Position numbers and translations under genes: made by a program. Below the pieces are notes generated by a model. That model ran no database searches and was not told where the DNA came from. It saw nothing but the letters and a program-made list of their open reading frames with translations. Positions 33,971-44,173 of a stretch of DNA of 64,000 bases are shown piece by piece. Numbering within the stretch: position 1 is the stretch's first letter; every line of letters begins with the position of its first letter. Source of the DNA: Gracilaria domingensis (lineage: Eukaryota; Rhodophyta; Florideophyceae; Gracilariales; Gracilariaceae); NCBI GenBank assembly GCA_022539475.1, contig VCMS01000056.1, positions 124,001-188,000 on the forward strand. The letters are read 5' to 3'.

Positions 33971-36726
33971 AATTACACTACCGACTGCCCTTCTTAGGCC
34001 TAACCTAAGAGGTCGGCCAAGTCCCATGCGGAAAGCGAACCCAAGCGTAGCACGGTGAAACACTCAGTTCTATACCAGCACAATCCCACTTGGGCAACGA
34101 GCGAGTGCACCAAAACGGCAACAGTGGGAGCAATGCGCGAATCCCACTAGATGGGGGGTCCGTTCTTCAGTGCCAATCAACAGACACGGCTAAATGACGA
34201 GGTTCAAATCGCCGAGAATCCCGTAAGGGTGGGAAGCGGCGGAAACGAAACCGTTCGCAACGGTGTAGTTCTCGAAAGAATCCCATGCGGGTGAATATCA
34301 CAAGCGAAAAGACGCGTGAATGAGCGCCACTAAATACCCAGATGGGAACAAGACCAGCACACGAAATCAACAGGGCAAACCACGTTTTGCCATTCTCGAA
34401 GTCCCAGCCGGGTGACACAGGAGCGCACGAGCGCTGCGGCTGACCGACAGGGCGTGAGACGAAATACCGAAGGAAGAAATCCCGAGAGGGTCACGAACAA
34501 GTGCGACCTTGAAACAGCGAGGTAGAGATTACAGCAGTCCCGCAGTGGGCAATCCGACCGAATTAAGAACCGGCGACAGTCACCAAGGATTGCTGGAGTT
34601 TCGATTCCTACAATCCCTGCGAAGCGCGCGCGAGCGATGCGTCACGGGGAGCCTCAGTGCGGAAAAATCCCGTTTAGGTCGACAGTCTGATAAGCAAACC
34701 AGAAACAAATTCCAGACCAATCTGGATCCCGGTTGGGCAAGCTACGACTGAAACAAGGTTCGCGGTTGCTCCATAATGCAAGAATCCCACGCGGGGTTCA
34801 GCGATGCCAAGTGTGCAAGAGCAGGTTCGAACCTTCCTCAGAAGTCCCAGAGGGGTGATACGCCATGCACGGATTCATGAGTAGAGCCCATGGTTAACGA
34901 CTGTCCTTTCGAGGAGAAGCTAGTAGACGCATACCGCATTACGGGGCGGAGCACCTTCCTGTTAGGTCAGTGAAGGTACGAGGAACACGCTTCGATACAG
35001 CGAGGCAGTGATTCCCAGCTGGGTCCCTAATGACGGCTGACCTGCTTAGCTTCTGTAGAGGAGTTAATTCCCCAAAGAGCAAGCGTCGCCTTCTCCAGTT
35101 ATCCCAAAGGGCCGCTGCTTATCCTGCGCAGATGTCACGCAGCGCACTTGTCATGTATCTGTAGAAAGGCAGTCCCAACAGGGCGTTCATGTGGCACGGA
35201 TACCATCTCCATTATTTCAAATAGCCCATCATGGGATTGATCTATCCAAATTAGAATGAGTCTCGCTCTACTCCATGGATGGTTGACGCACCTGTGGCCA
35301 GTACACGGTTCGAGCTGAGAAGCTCTCCAATCCCGGGGAGGGTCTGAGACATAGTACGAATAATTGGAAATTCAATCCCATATGGGTCCGTTTCACTCAA
35401 CCGCATTCTTCTGCAGGCGCTTCAGTTTCTACTGTATCCACCCGTAGGGTTCGTTCCGATTACGCATTGAGTTGAAATGACGCGCGTCGACGACAAACGT
35501 TTGTTCCCAATGGGTATAATTTCCTTCCCAGGGGTCTACAACAGGAGAGAGAGGCTCTCGAAGTTGTTTTCCCAAGCGGTCACATGTCTGAATGACAGGC
35601 GTTGGCGTTTCGTACATAGATTCTAACGATATCCCATAAGGGCCCTGCGCGTCGTCACGAATCGCTTTCTCTCCAGCAAAGACTTCCACTGATCCTGCTG
35701 GGTGCTACGCGTCTCAGTCGACCCGCTATCTGCTGCCGACGGTCGCAGAACTGTTCAGATGTCCCGCATGGGTCGTGTCGTTTGCCGGTTCCAAGGGCAG
35801 CCAATCCCACAACGGGTACTCTTCTTACCGTGTACGACCCTGGCGAGGGGCATTCCGAAAAGGTTCCAGGTTCACTGGTGGGTGATGGTCCTGGTGGGCT
35901 TCGCTCGCTGCACGCGCCTGCGAAAGGTGAGTCTTCTAACGCGTCTTTCGAATCGGACATGGACGTTCCCATCAGTGCCGTCCGTCGCCGTCTTCGTACC
36001 CGTGGTGGGAATGGGTAACGCGCTTCTGCTCTCTTGAGTCAATAAAAAGCTTCAGCTTGCCCTTTTCCCCTAGCGGGATGCGTGTTCGAGATCTGTTTGC
36101 GGCGAGATTATCCCTCCCGAGGGCCAGCGCGGGCACTTCGCTGATGCGCGCGCAGATTGCGCAGCGTGCGGCACGGCGCTCAGGGCGTAAATTGAGCCCT
36201 GCTCGGGTCCCCTCCCCTTCTTGGGGCGCGCTTGGACTCCAAGCGCCGAGATTTCCAGGCCGGGTGGGCCGAAGAGCCGTTGGTGGCACGCGCGCGCGTG
36301 CGCGGCACTGCGCGCGTGCGCCCGGCACTTGCCAGCAAGGCTGGGAGGGTGCACAGTACGCGCAGCGGCTAAGTGGGCATGCCCTCGATAGGTGAATAGC
36401 CCAGAATCGGCTGATTTCCCAGAGGGTTACTTGCAAGGCGAATCAAAACATTCGCGCCGCAAATTACCCTCCCAGATGTGGTGGAGAACGCCGATTCTTT
36501 GTTCTGCCCGTAGCTCGGAAACGCGGGCGTTTCAGCGGCTCGCAATGCCCGATTTGGGGTGCGCGGCACATCAAAATACTTAGGATTGTTTGATCGTGCC
36601 AGAACGCATCCCTACGGGCAATACTGTATACCCAATCGGCTACCGACAGGCGTGGGCCACGTGGCGTTTGGCACGCTTGCAACGGCGCATGGCGGTGCAC
36701 GCGCTTGTGCATGGCGCGCGCGTGTC
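33971..36726. other. Outer element non-coding region with periodic CCC-N-GGG dyads
   Basis: No domain-bearing frame. About 30 short dyads, mostly T-CCC-N(4-6)-GGG-T, follow each other at roughly 60-bp steps from 34023 to 35806 (for example 34085, 34143, 34220, 34282, 34337, 34403, 34481, 34539, 34669, 34728, 34786, 34846). They become less regular beyond. Around 36290-36330 there is alternating GC/GT DNA. Confidence 0.65.
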
Positions 36727-38046
36727 CTACGTGGGTATTCCGAGCGTGCAACAGCACGCGTGTGTCCATCGTGGCCGTCCCACGCGTGCAACGGCGCATG
36801 CCAGCAAGGCCGTGCGCTGCACAGAGTGTGCACAGTTTTCAAAAGGTCGGCCGCTCGGTACTGCGAGTGTTATAAGTCGTCCTAGATCATCCAAAACGAG
36901 CCCAAACTTCTCCAAATACCTTGCGAAGCCTTCCAAAGGCCTTCGCGAGACCCATAGGGACTTTGAAAGCGCGCTATCCCGCCGGAAAAATTGTGGCTGC
37001 CATGGCCGGGGGGAGACCATGTCAAAATTTTCCTTACCCAAAACGGGAATAGTACTCCAAAGACCTCGAAAGAAATTGCGTTCAGTTGCCCGAGCTTTCG
37101 CGATCACGACGGGCGCAAAATCGGGCGACATCGTTAAAGGGAGTGTTGTTGAGAGGCTCCCAGGAGTTCCTCGAAGGTGGGTAACCGTACCATCGGACTT
37201 CAACCACAGCGGACCCATCGGTGGCCACTCCCTCGTCAAGGACTTTTCTACGACCCGTTCGCGGGAATCGTCGCCTTCCTCCTCGAGGAGCTCAGGCGGC
37301 AATTCCACGTCTGTATGGGGTATCCCAAAGGGTTCAGGCAAGGTAGTAAGATCGACCGAGACCTGTTTAGGGCCAGTAGGCTGTGACTCAGAAGGAGTGT
37401 TCCCAGTGGGGTCAGACACCTCGGAAACCGGCGTCGGCCTTCCCTGTGGGGCTGATGCGGGCTGAGGCGACTGCGGCAGTGTCGTTGGTGACTCGGCTGC
37501 GTCAAGACCCCGTGGGCCTTTCGTGATACGGTCGATGGAGACCGTGTCGTGCAGGTTGCCGTCCAAGATGGTCACGGTTGTGTCTGTAGCTTTGAAAACC
37601 CGAAAGGGACCAGTTGTCCTAAGAAGGAGTTTGCGGGAGACACCTTCTTCCTCCGCAGTCTCTGTAGCTTTCCGTGGAGGGCGGTCTAAAAAGATGTAGT
37701 CCCCAGGGGATAGTGATAGCTGAGCCCGTACACGAGAATCGGAGTCGGCCTTGTAGCTCCGCTGGACACGGTCCATTGTCGCTTCGGCCTTCGAAAGGGA
37801 ATACCGAATACGCGCGCGTTTCCGACGTTTCACTGCGACCGAATTCGGATTGTCAGACCCAGCTGGGGAGAGAGCGGTAGTTGGGACGTTCACGACGATC
37901 CCAGGTGGGTGTCGCGTTAGCACCAAGTCAAAAGGTGTCGTCCCTGTGATTCCATGAACCTGGGAGTTGTACGCGAAAACCAAGAAATGAGCGAAATCAT
38001 CCCAGTCTTGCTCGTGCTCAGACACGAAATGCCTGAGGCCTCCCAA
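36727..38046 (-). pseudogene. Outer element integrase C-terminal remnant
   Basis: 439 codons. FLVFAYNSQVHGITGTTPFD and the following LVLTRHPP match the end of a Ty3 integrase core. SPGDYIFLDRP and TGPFRVFKATDTTVTI match its C-terminal domain. A Pro/Ser-rich tail follows, as in the nested chromovirus. Zinc-binding domain, catalytic Asp residues and everything upstream are gone. Confidence 0.75.
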
Positions 38047-38925
38047 AAGGGTTCGTCATAGATAAAAGGAAAGGAAAGACCATCAGGGAAAACGGAAAAG
38101 AATAACCGCGTTGCCCGACAAGAAAGTCAAGGGAAAGCGATTGAATCCCAGAAGGGTGTACTTTTCAAGCAGACACTAATGCGAAGAACCAACGAAAAAC
38201 GGGTTGAGATTAGTTCGATTCCCAAACTGAGGCTTGAACCGTTTCGGTTATTTCACGACCGTAACGCATGTTCAACCAACCCTTTCCCTTCTTGGGCGAC
38301 CGCACTGCGTGAGCGGAACCACCGGAAAGGAAACAGTGCGCAAAAGCCTGCACAACTCCAATTGAAGTGGAGTAGAGCATAGAAAGAGTCCCGTTGGGTA
38401 GTCAAGACTCTGAAAACGTGTACGTTGTCCGACGAACAAAACAAACTGTCCCAGCCAGGGCTATTTTCCTTTAAGGAACAGTAGTGGACAACACGTTCAC
38501 AGAGAACGGTGTTCCTCGCAACCGGAAAACGTTGTCGAGAAAATAATAAGGCAGTTAGTGATGGGCGAGTATCCCGTACAGGGTGATCCCAGAGTGACAT
38601 GGGGATTCAATTAACTTGTGTAACAAGTGTAAATGATTCCCACATGAGGGTACCTGCACGAGACAAGTCGAGAGGTGTAGGACCAGTCCTTGTCCCATAT
38701 GGGTTCCGAACCGATCCATGTTCCATGACGGTGGTGACAACGTCCTAGTTAAGTCATGTTAGACTTGTCAGGAGTTAGATTAAGGGGGAGGGACAGAAGC
38801 ATACATTTGATACTTCTGCGTGTCGAAGAGCAGAGCTTGGAGTTAAGCGCCTTCAATTAGTTCCCGTGTGGGGGTAGAATGCTTTGAAATTCGTCCCGCT
38901 CAGGGTCGGAGCAGTCCGAGTCGCT
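38047..38925. other. Outer element non-coding spacer
   Basis: Joins the gag-like and integrase remnants where protease to integrase core should be. Dyads continue here (near 38144, 38386, 38448, 38570, 38692 and 38862). No conserved frame. Confidence 0.5.
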
Positions 38926-39822
38926 TCACTGGGGCATATCTGAGCTCAAGTGAGAGTCGTCCGAGTCGGAAAAGTCAAGACCCAAAAGGCATGACTTCCT
39001 CCGGTTCCGACTTCGGCCTGGACGTCTTCTTCTTCCCCTTTTGTCGCGTCCCAATTGGGTCACGCCACCGGTACTCTTCTCTTTCCCTAGAGGAGGAGTT
39101 CCCAAGTCGGGTCTATCACTACTGAGGTCCCTGCCGGGTCTTGAATCTGCTTCATGTTCGGCAGGGATAGTGGTCGGTTGCCATACCAAGGCGGCCGGCT
39201 GACGGTTGACAGTTTGCTCGTACTCAATGGCAGCGAGCTGGAGACGGCGCTGTACCTCAGTGTGCACACTGGTGGCAATAGCACCGTCCAGAATTCCGGT
39301 GACGGTCATCTTAGAAGCGACCCGCTGGACAGGGGTATCCAGCAGGCCATCCACTTCAGCATTAACCCTGTGGGGAATACGGCGCTGGACCTCAAGTGTC
39401 ACCATAGACTTCACGAGTGGCCTCAGGGCTATGAGTGGCTCTCTCGTAACGGGTTGAACCTCACTCCCTGCGGGTCGTTGCGGAGTCCCAAGGAGGGTCT
39501 CGGGCGCTGTTGCCCTGGGGGTCTGCCGCTGCGGAGTCGCTTCTCGAGAGGCATGCTGACGCATGGCCTCGAGACGGTTCCGAAAGTCGGTCGGGGAGGA
39601 CTGACGGAGTATGCGCTCCGGGTCCTCCACAGGTCGTAGAATCCCTCCATGGGTACTTCGGGTGCTCGGAGCCCCTGAACCGGGAGCAGGAGGCACTTCG
39701 TGAGTGCCGTTATCCTGATGGGGTTGAGCAGAGCCGGCGTGTCCATGGAAGCATCCCGGTGGGGTGGCCATAACGGTAGGCGGAAAGGACTTTTCGTCCG
39801 GCTTGCGACAAAATGAACCCAA
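38926..39822 (-). pseudogene. Outer element gag-like N-terminal frame
   Basis: 298 codons just inside the 5' LTR, the gag position. The product is Pro/Thr/Arg-rich, with a basic segment (DKRGRRRRPGRSRNRRK) before the end. An ATG lies about 17 codons in (MATPPGCF). No capsid or zinc-knuckle motif is visible, so the call rests on place and composition. Confidence 0.5.
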
Positions 39823-39983
39823 ATGCGGGCACGTTCGACAAAACCCTAGAGGGAAAAGCGACGGAGCGGTGAAACCAAATGATCTGCGACGGGTCTAAAA
39901 GGTTCGAGAGGGAAGAAATGATTCGAAAGCTATGAAGCGAATCGCGTGAGGGTCGAATTAACTAGAAAAGACCCGAGAGGGTT

Positions 39984-40002
39984 CTTCTAAGTCTGGAGAC
40001 CA
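39984..40002 (-). other. Primer-binding site of outer element
   Basis: The minus strand reads TGGTCTCCAGACTTAGAAG two bases after the LTR. It starts with TGG, the complement of a tRNA CCA end. The nested chromovirus has nearly the same site. Confidence 0.65.
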
Positions 40003-40004
40003 GT

Positions 40005-40431
40005 TGTAGTACAGCCACAGGCCGTAACAACGTACTATGCCCTGATAAAGGAACAAATTGCGCAGCACCCAAGTGGGGACGAAGGAGCACTCAACGGACG
40101 CTAACAACGGGACGTGAGATAGGCGCGCAGCACCGGTAGTGATGGTAGGATGACCCTTGTGGGAAACTAAACGATGGAAGAATCGGCCACGGGGTGCTTG
40201 AGGTTTACCACGGTGAGCTCTGCCCGGTGGGAGATGCTTAAGTGCACCTACCACGGGCACAAGCCACGTGTCGAAAATAATAAACTATCTACCTATAAGG
40301 GGGGTCCCGAAGGGCTACACGACAACTGTCACAACCCTACACATGTGGGACCCCGAGGTGCACCCTGTGCATACTAACTAAATTAACTAATTCTATGCAC
40401 CCGTCAGGGCGATGCCTCTCACTGCACTACA
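40005..40431 (-). repeat. Outer element 5' LTR
   Basis: 427 bp, same ends as 20329-20755 with some 25 substitutions. It abuts the primer-binding site on its left and CTCCT on its right. Confidence 0.93.
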
Positions 40432-40455
40432 CTCCTCTTACACCCTGCCGCCATC

Positions 40456-41304
40456 ATGGCACAGCTCGGCTTTCTCCTCGACCGTTCCGGCAACGACTTC
40501 TGGTTTCCCGTCACCGCGCCGACCCAACAGCAGCTCGTCGACTTCATCGCTCAGCACTACGCATAAATCCGCTCGCTCACCATCGTCAACAAGGATGTCG
40601 ATTCCCGTTCCGTGCTCAACTTTGCTCGTGCCGGAGAGATGCCAAAGCTCAAACGTCTGCACCTCAACTGCGTGCGCCTGAACGTCATTTCCTTCAACGC
40701 GTCGCATATGCCCTCTCTCGAGACTCTGCAGATATCCAACCACATGGGCCCTCGAAACGACCAAGTGATTGTGGACTTTGCTTTGTCGCAGCTCAAGGAG
40801 TTTCAGATTGATTACTGTCGTTTGGACGCGCGTTCAGAGTTTGCGCTCAGTCTCTCGCGCTGCCCCAAGCTGCAGACCTTCAGGTCGCACAAAATGTGGT
40901 TTGCTTACTGTCCCAACTACAGGGTGTTACCGAACTGTACCTCGTTCGTGCTGATACGCTCAGAGGGTACGGGACAGATTGAGATTCTGTCCGCGCCCAA
41001 GTTGGAGATGGTGAACCTTGCTTGTTGTTATGAGATGTGTCGCTTCCGCATCTGGGATATTAACAAGCACATTACGGAGAAGGACGTCAAGAGCTTGAAC
41101 GGCAGGAGGAACCAGAGCCCGAGTCGTGCGCCGGAAATTTGGAAACGCTTCTCGGATTCTCGGGAACAGCGGCCACAGCTATATGACTTGTCGAAATTAC
41201 CACAATGTATAGTCTCTCATTACAATGTGGATTTGGAAGAGGAGTTCATAGAGGAGGCTCAGGGCACCAGAGTTCATCTTACGGAGGAACAAGTTCTGTT
41301 CTAA
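40456..41304 (+). pseudogene. LRR-like protein, early stop, LTR element in its 5' region
   Basis: The ATG at 40456 begins MAQLGFLLDRSGNDFWFPV. A TAA at codon 37 (40564-40566) interrupts the frame, which then continues in phase to 41304. The later part has irregular leucine-rich repeats (LKRLHLNCVRLNVISFN, LETLQISNHMG, LKEFQIDYCRLD, LEMVNLACCYEM), as in F-box/LRR proteins; no F-box is visible. The outer LTR element ends 24 bp upstream, so promoter and 5' UTR are now 20 kb away. Either the gene is dead and drifting, or translation starts after the stop, for example at the ATG of GEMPKLKRLH. Function unknown. Confidence 0.55.
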
Positions 41305-41644
41305 ATTCTAATCAACATATGCAAGCAATTGGGGGCTGTATCTTGCACCTTGACGATAACACTCATTCTTGAAACAGAAAAGATGACAAATCTTCAGAAG
41401 CTTGAGAACGTGCTGCTACTCTATGACTCTCTCTTGGGTTCTTGTCAATAAATCAGGGATGTCCTCCTTTGCTTGGACTTCTGCGCAAAGGCGAGCTGAA
41501 AGTTCAACGCATCTATCTAACGTAGCGTACACCAAGCCAGACGGACCGAGGGTATTTACGTTATTAATATTGCGGTGGGGTCTCTACCCGGGCAGGAGGA
41601 TGCGGGAATAGCATCAAACTGGCGCGCGGTGCCTATGGGAACAG

Positions 41645-41775
41645 CTACGATCGCCCGGGGCGCTTTATCAGCTTATATACACCCGGGTGCCTTTACGTCT
41701 TATAGTCACCCGGGTGCGTTACCGCTTAAAGACACCCTGGTACCATTAGGCTTTCGTAGCACCCGGGTGATGATC
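41645..41775. repeat. 27-bp minisatellite with CCCGGG core
   Basis: CCCGGG (once CCCTGG) at 41654, 41682, 41709, 41735 and 41762, spaced 26-28 bp. The surrounding words are alike (CTTATA...CACCCGGGTG). A further CCCGGG at 41587 may be an outlying unit. Confidence 0.7.
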
Positions 41776-42546
41776 CAAAGCCCTTTTGCACCTTAGTCAT
41801 ACGTAACCGGCTACATTGAAGCTACATAGGCCTAATAGGATTTAAAAACTACTCTCTTCATGCCTCTTCAACGCGTTATACCGTTCCAGTTTTACGCCTC
41901 ACGCGTGTGCCAACCAGACACACTGTGAATCACATGGACAAGGCGACGTTTTCATAAGAGTGGTTACGATTTCTGCAAAATGCTTGATCAGCAGGTCTTG
42001 TTGGTCAGCATCGCCATCGTCTTCGTGTTAAATCGAAGTTAGATAGCAACGCTCACCTCGTCACGGCTTACGTTACTAGCATAAAGATTTTCTACGCATC
42101 TACTGTTCGATGAATGCTGGTCTTTAAGCATTCTGCGGTGGTCTCTGAATGCGGCACCCGTTCGTAGATTGCAGGATGGGAAGCCAGTTGACTCGTGCAT
42201 TTGAATGTTAGCTTTTTGTTCGAAATCTTTACTAGAGGCGGCGCTATATGTCTGTTGAGTACTAAACAGGGGCTCGATGCATCAGAAAAAGGGGCCACAT
42301 CTTGATCTGCATTGGAAAATCATTGGTCTAATCTGTATATTGCGGCACCAGACGCATTGGTTGGTTGTTGATCTTAACCTCTTTGTACTAAACAGAGTCT
42401 TGAGGACCCAAAGCCTAGCTTGGGTGTTCACGAATGCCATTAAGGCTACTTGGATGCGCACAGAACGGCATACTGATGTGACAGTGCGACGTCAGTACCA
42501 TCAAGTGGAGGACAGAACCGATCAAAAAACCAGAATTGGTGTGAAT

Positions 42547-42604
42547 CCGGGGTAATATAACGGCTATATCCACCGGGGGTAATTTAGTCGTTATATTACC
42601 CCGG
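42547..42604. repeat. Perfect 16-bp inverted repeat
   Basis: Arms CCGGGGTAATATAACG and CGTTATATTACCCCGG enclose 26 bases. The loop itself carries CCGGGGGTAATT, a partial third copy. It can form a strong hairpin or cruciform. Confidence 0.85.
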
Positions 42605-43492
42605 GAAGCCTAATCCGTACCCGCATCCCCCTAGTATAGCACGTTGCGAGGCATCTCGCGACTTGGCGGGATTCTCGGAGTATGGCCGTCTTGTTGTATT
42701 TGGCGTCGTGGATGCAGCTAGAAATACTCTGGCAGACGAAGTTCAGGCTGTCAAATCATGGTTTGGAACGCTGATAGAGTTGCCATGACGGTTTGACTTC
42801 AGTGTGGTTGGCCAATAGTTTTGCCCGTCATTTATGCTTTTTATGCATTTTACCCCTACACTACATACGGTGAGCCTCACCTTGTCGGTGAGGAGACGGC
42901 GGCAACAACGCAGATTGAAGTGAGAAGAATCCTCCCCCACATGTCTTGGGGTTACTCGAGTGAACCATCCGCCAAGGTAACACATCGCTCGTCGCTTTGT
43001 TACGCCGCTTCATTCGCCTCGCTCTTCCTCGCGCTTGTTTGGCGTTGCTCGCTGCACCATCCCCGTCCGGTATGACACTCAGATCGATTGTCAAACCGCC
43101 TGTCTGAGTCGTTCGTCGTCATCACCACCGCGCCGAACTTCGTGCAGCTGACTGCGATACCGGCCGCAACTGCCGTACTCACTTTGCTCAAGCAACGTGA
43201 TTGTTTGCAAAGTTGCAAACAATCACCCCAACAGCATATATTTCTTCTACCTGCCATACTTTTGCTTCACCGCCAACAACGCGGAAACGACGAAATCGCT
43301 GTCTTTTTGCAACTTCCCCGTCACCGTAAGGCCCATTCGCGCGACAACGTCGCCATCACCCGTCGCTATAAGAACGGCGATCGCCACTGAATCCTCCATC
43401 GAATAGCTTCATCTCACCCGTCTTAGTCTGTCCGAACCCTGAGCCCAGCCCTCCACGGAATTGATCTTTCCAGCCACACCCCCCAGTTCGTC

Positions 43493-44056
43493 ATGAAGTG
43501 CATAGTCTTTGCGTCTCTCGTCCTGAGCCACGTGCTCACTACCCAGGCCGCCTTCCTCAACAAAACGCTCGTCCGCCCCCGCTTTGACCAGGTGGATCAG
43601 TGGAAAGAAGACTTCTGGAATTGTGGCGGCACCCTGAGCCTCTCTGATCATCCTGACAACAAGCCCGCCTCTCATATCGTTGCCCTCATCGATATACCCT
43701 GCCTTGGACTTGGAAGCGACGTCCAAGATAGAGACATCTACGGCTGGGAAGACTTCAAGAAGTTTGTCACCGACAACATGGACGGTAGGGAGCTGTTGTC
43801 GAGGTGTCACATCATTTGCAGGCAGCTTGGAGGGAGAGGCTTGTACGCAAATTTGTTCCCCTGTTGGCGGAACAAGTTTAACGATCCTGTAATGGCCGGA
43901 TACGAGCGAGAGGCTGCCGCAGTTGTCGCTCGAGGAGAAAAGGTACAATACGAGGCCCAACTTCAGTATGTAGACAAGAGAAAGAAGTGGCCGAGCGCTA
44001 TTGAAATCAAGGCGTCTTCGAATGGCAGGAAGATATTCCACGTTTGGATTGTGTGA
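43493..44056 (+). CDS. Secreted non-specific nuclease-like protein, 3' end cut by copia element
   Basis: 187 residues. A clear signal peptide (MKCIVFASLVLSHVLTTQA) points to secretion. Residues about 100-172 match the DNA/RNA non-specific endonuclease fold of the Endonuclea_NS_2 type: LLSRCHIICRQLGG, NLFP at 120, then N130 and YERE, a Gly-Lys turn and SAIEIKA. The family's DRGH is here SRCH; His106 remains but the Asp and Gly are changed, so activity is doubtful. The last codon and the TGA lie inside the copia LTR that starts at 44052. To the right of the element, from 48599, the original frame goes on for 16 codons to its own TGA, so the insertion removed the natural C-terminus. Confidence 0.65.
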   Translation: MKCIVFASLVLSHVLTTQAAFLNKTLVRPRFDQVDQWKEDFWNCGGTLSLSDHPDNKPASHIVALIDIPCLGLGSDVQDRDIYGWEDFKKFVTDNMDGRELLSRCHIICRQLGGRGLYANLFPCWRNKFNDPVMAGYEREAAAVVARGEKVQYEAQLQYVDKRKKWPSAIEIKASSNGRKIFHVWIV

Positions 44057-44158
44057 TCCGTGCGGACCGATGGCGGCACTCGTCTCGCCATCTTCGGCGC
44101 ACTTGCCCTTACTTGTGTGGTGCGCTGCGTGGTGTGCACGTGGTCCACGCGTGCTGAA
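44052..44158 (-). repeat. Copia element 1, 3' LTR
   Basis: Shares with 48490-48597 the ends TGTGATC and the block GTGGTGCGCTGCGTGGTGTG followed by CACGTGGTCCACGCGTG. Provides the stop codon of the nuclease-like gene. Confidence 0.8.
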
Positions 44159-44173
44159 CGGCGTGCTAACTGA

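Larger units (their letters stand above)
20329..40431 (-). mobile_element. Outer LTR retrotransposon, 20.1 kb with nested element
   Basis: Two 427-bp LTRs (20329-20755 and 40005-40431, roughly 94% alike, TGTAGTACAG...CACTACA) flank the nest. The 5-bp target duplication CTCCT is present at 20324-20328 and 40432-40436. The primer-binding site next to the right LTR shows that the element reads on the minus strand. Without the inserted chromovirus it is about 7.8 kb. It keeps only a gag-like frame (39822-38926) and an integrase C-terminal frame (38046-36727); protease, reverse transcriptase and RNase H are missing. It is therefore a deletion derivative that would need proteins in trans. Much of the rest is non-coding and rich in the CCC-N-GGG dyads described separately. 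Confidence 0.93.
41305..43492. other. Repeat-containing intergenic region
   Basis: Holds a 27-bp minisatellite (41645-41775), a long perfect hairpin (42547-42604) and a small dyad CCTCACC-TTGTC-GGTGAGG (42875-42893). CTATAAGAA near 43369, about 120 bp before the nuclease-like ATG, could be a TATA element. No conserved gene was seen. Confidence 0.5.

Noticed and set aside
34815..34840. AGGTTCGAACCTT as a tRNA T-arm
   Set aside because: No acceptor, D or anticodon arm can be folded around it.
33971..36726. Regular short repeats at about 60-bp steps, resembling a CRISPR array
   Set aside because: The repeat is only a CCC...GGG dyad with variable loop, far below CRISPR repeat conservation. The region is inside a eukaryotic LTR element and no cas gene is present.
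36280..36860. GC/GT-alternating stretch as a gene for a His/Ala-rich protein
   Set aside because: Frames on both strands stay open only through composition; it lies in the dyad-rich part and tail of the outer element integrase remnant.
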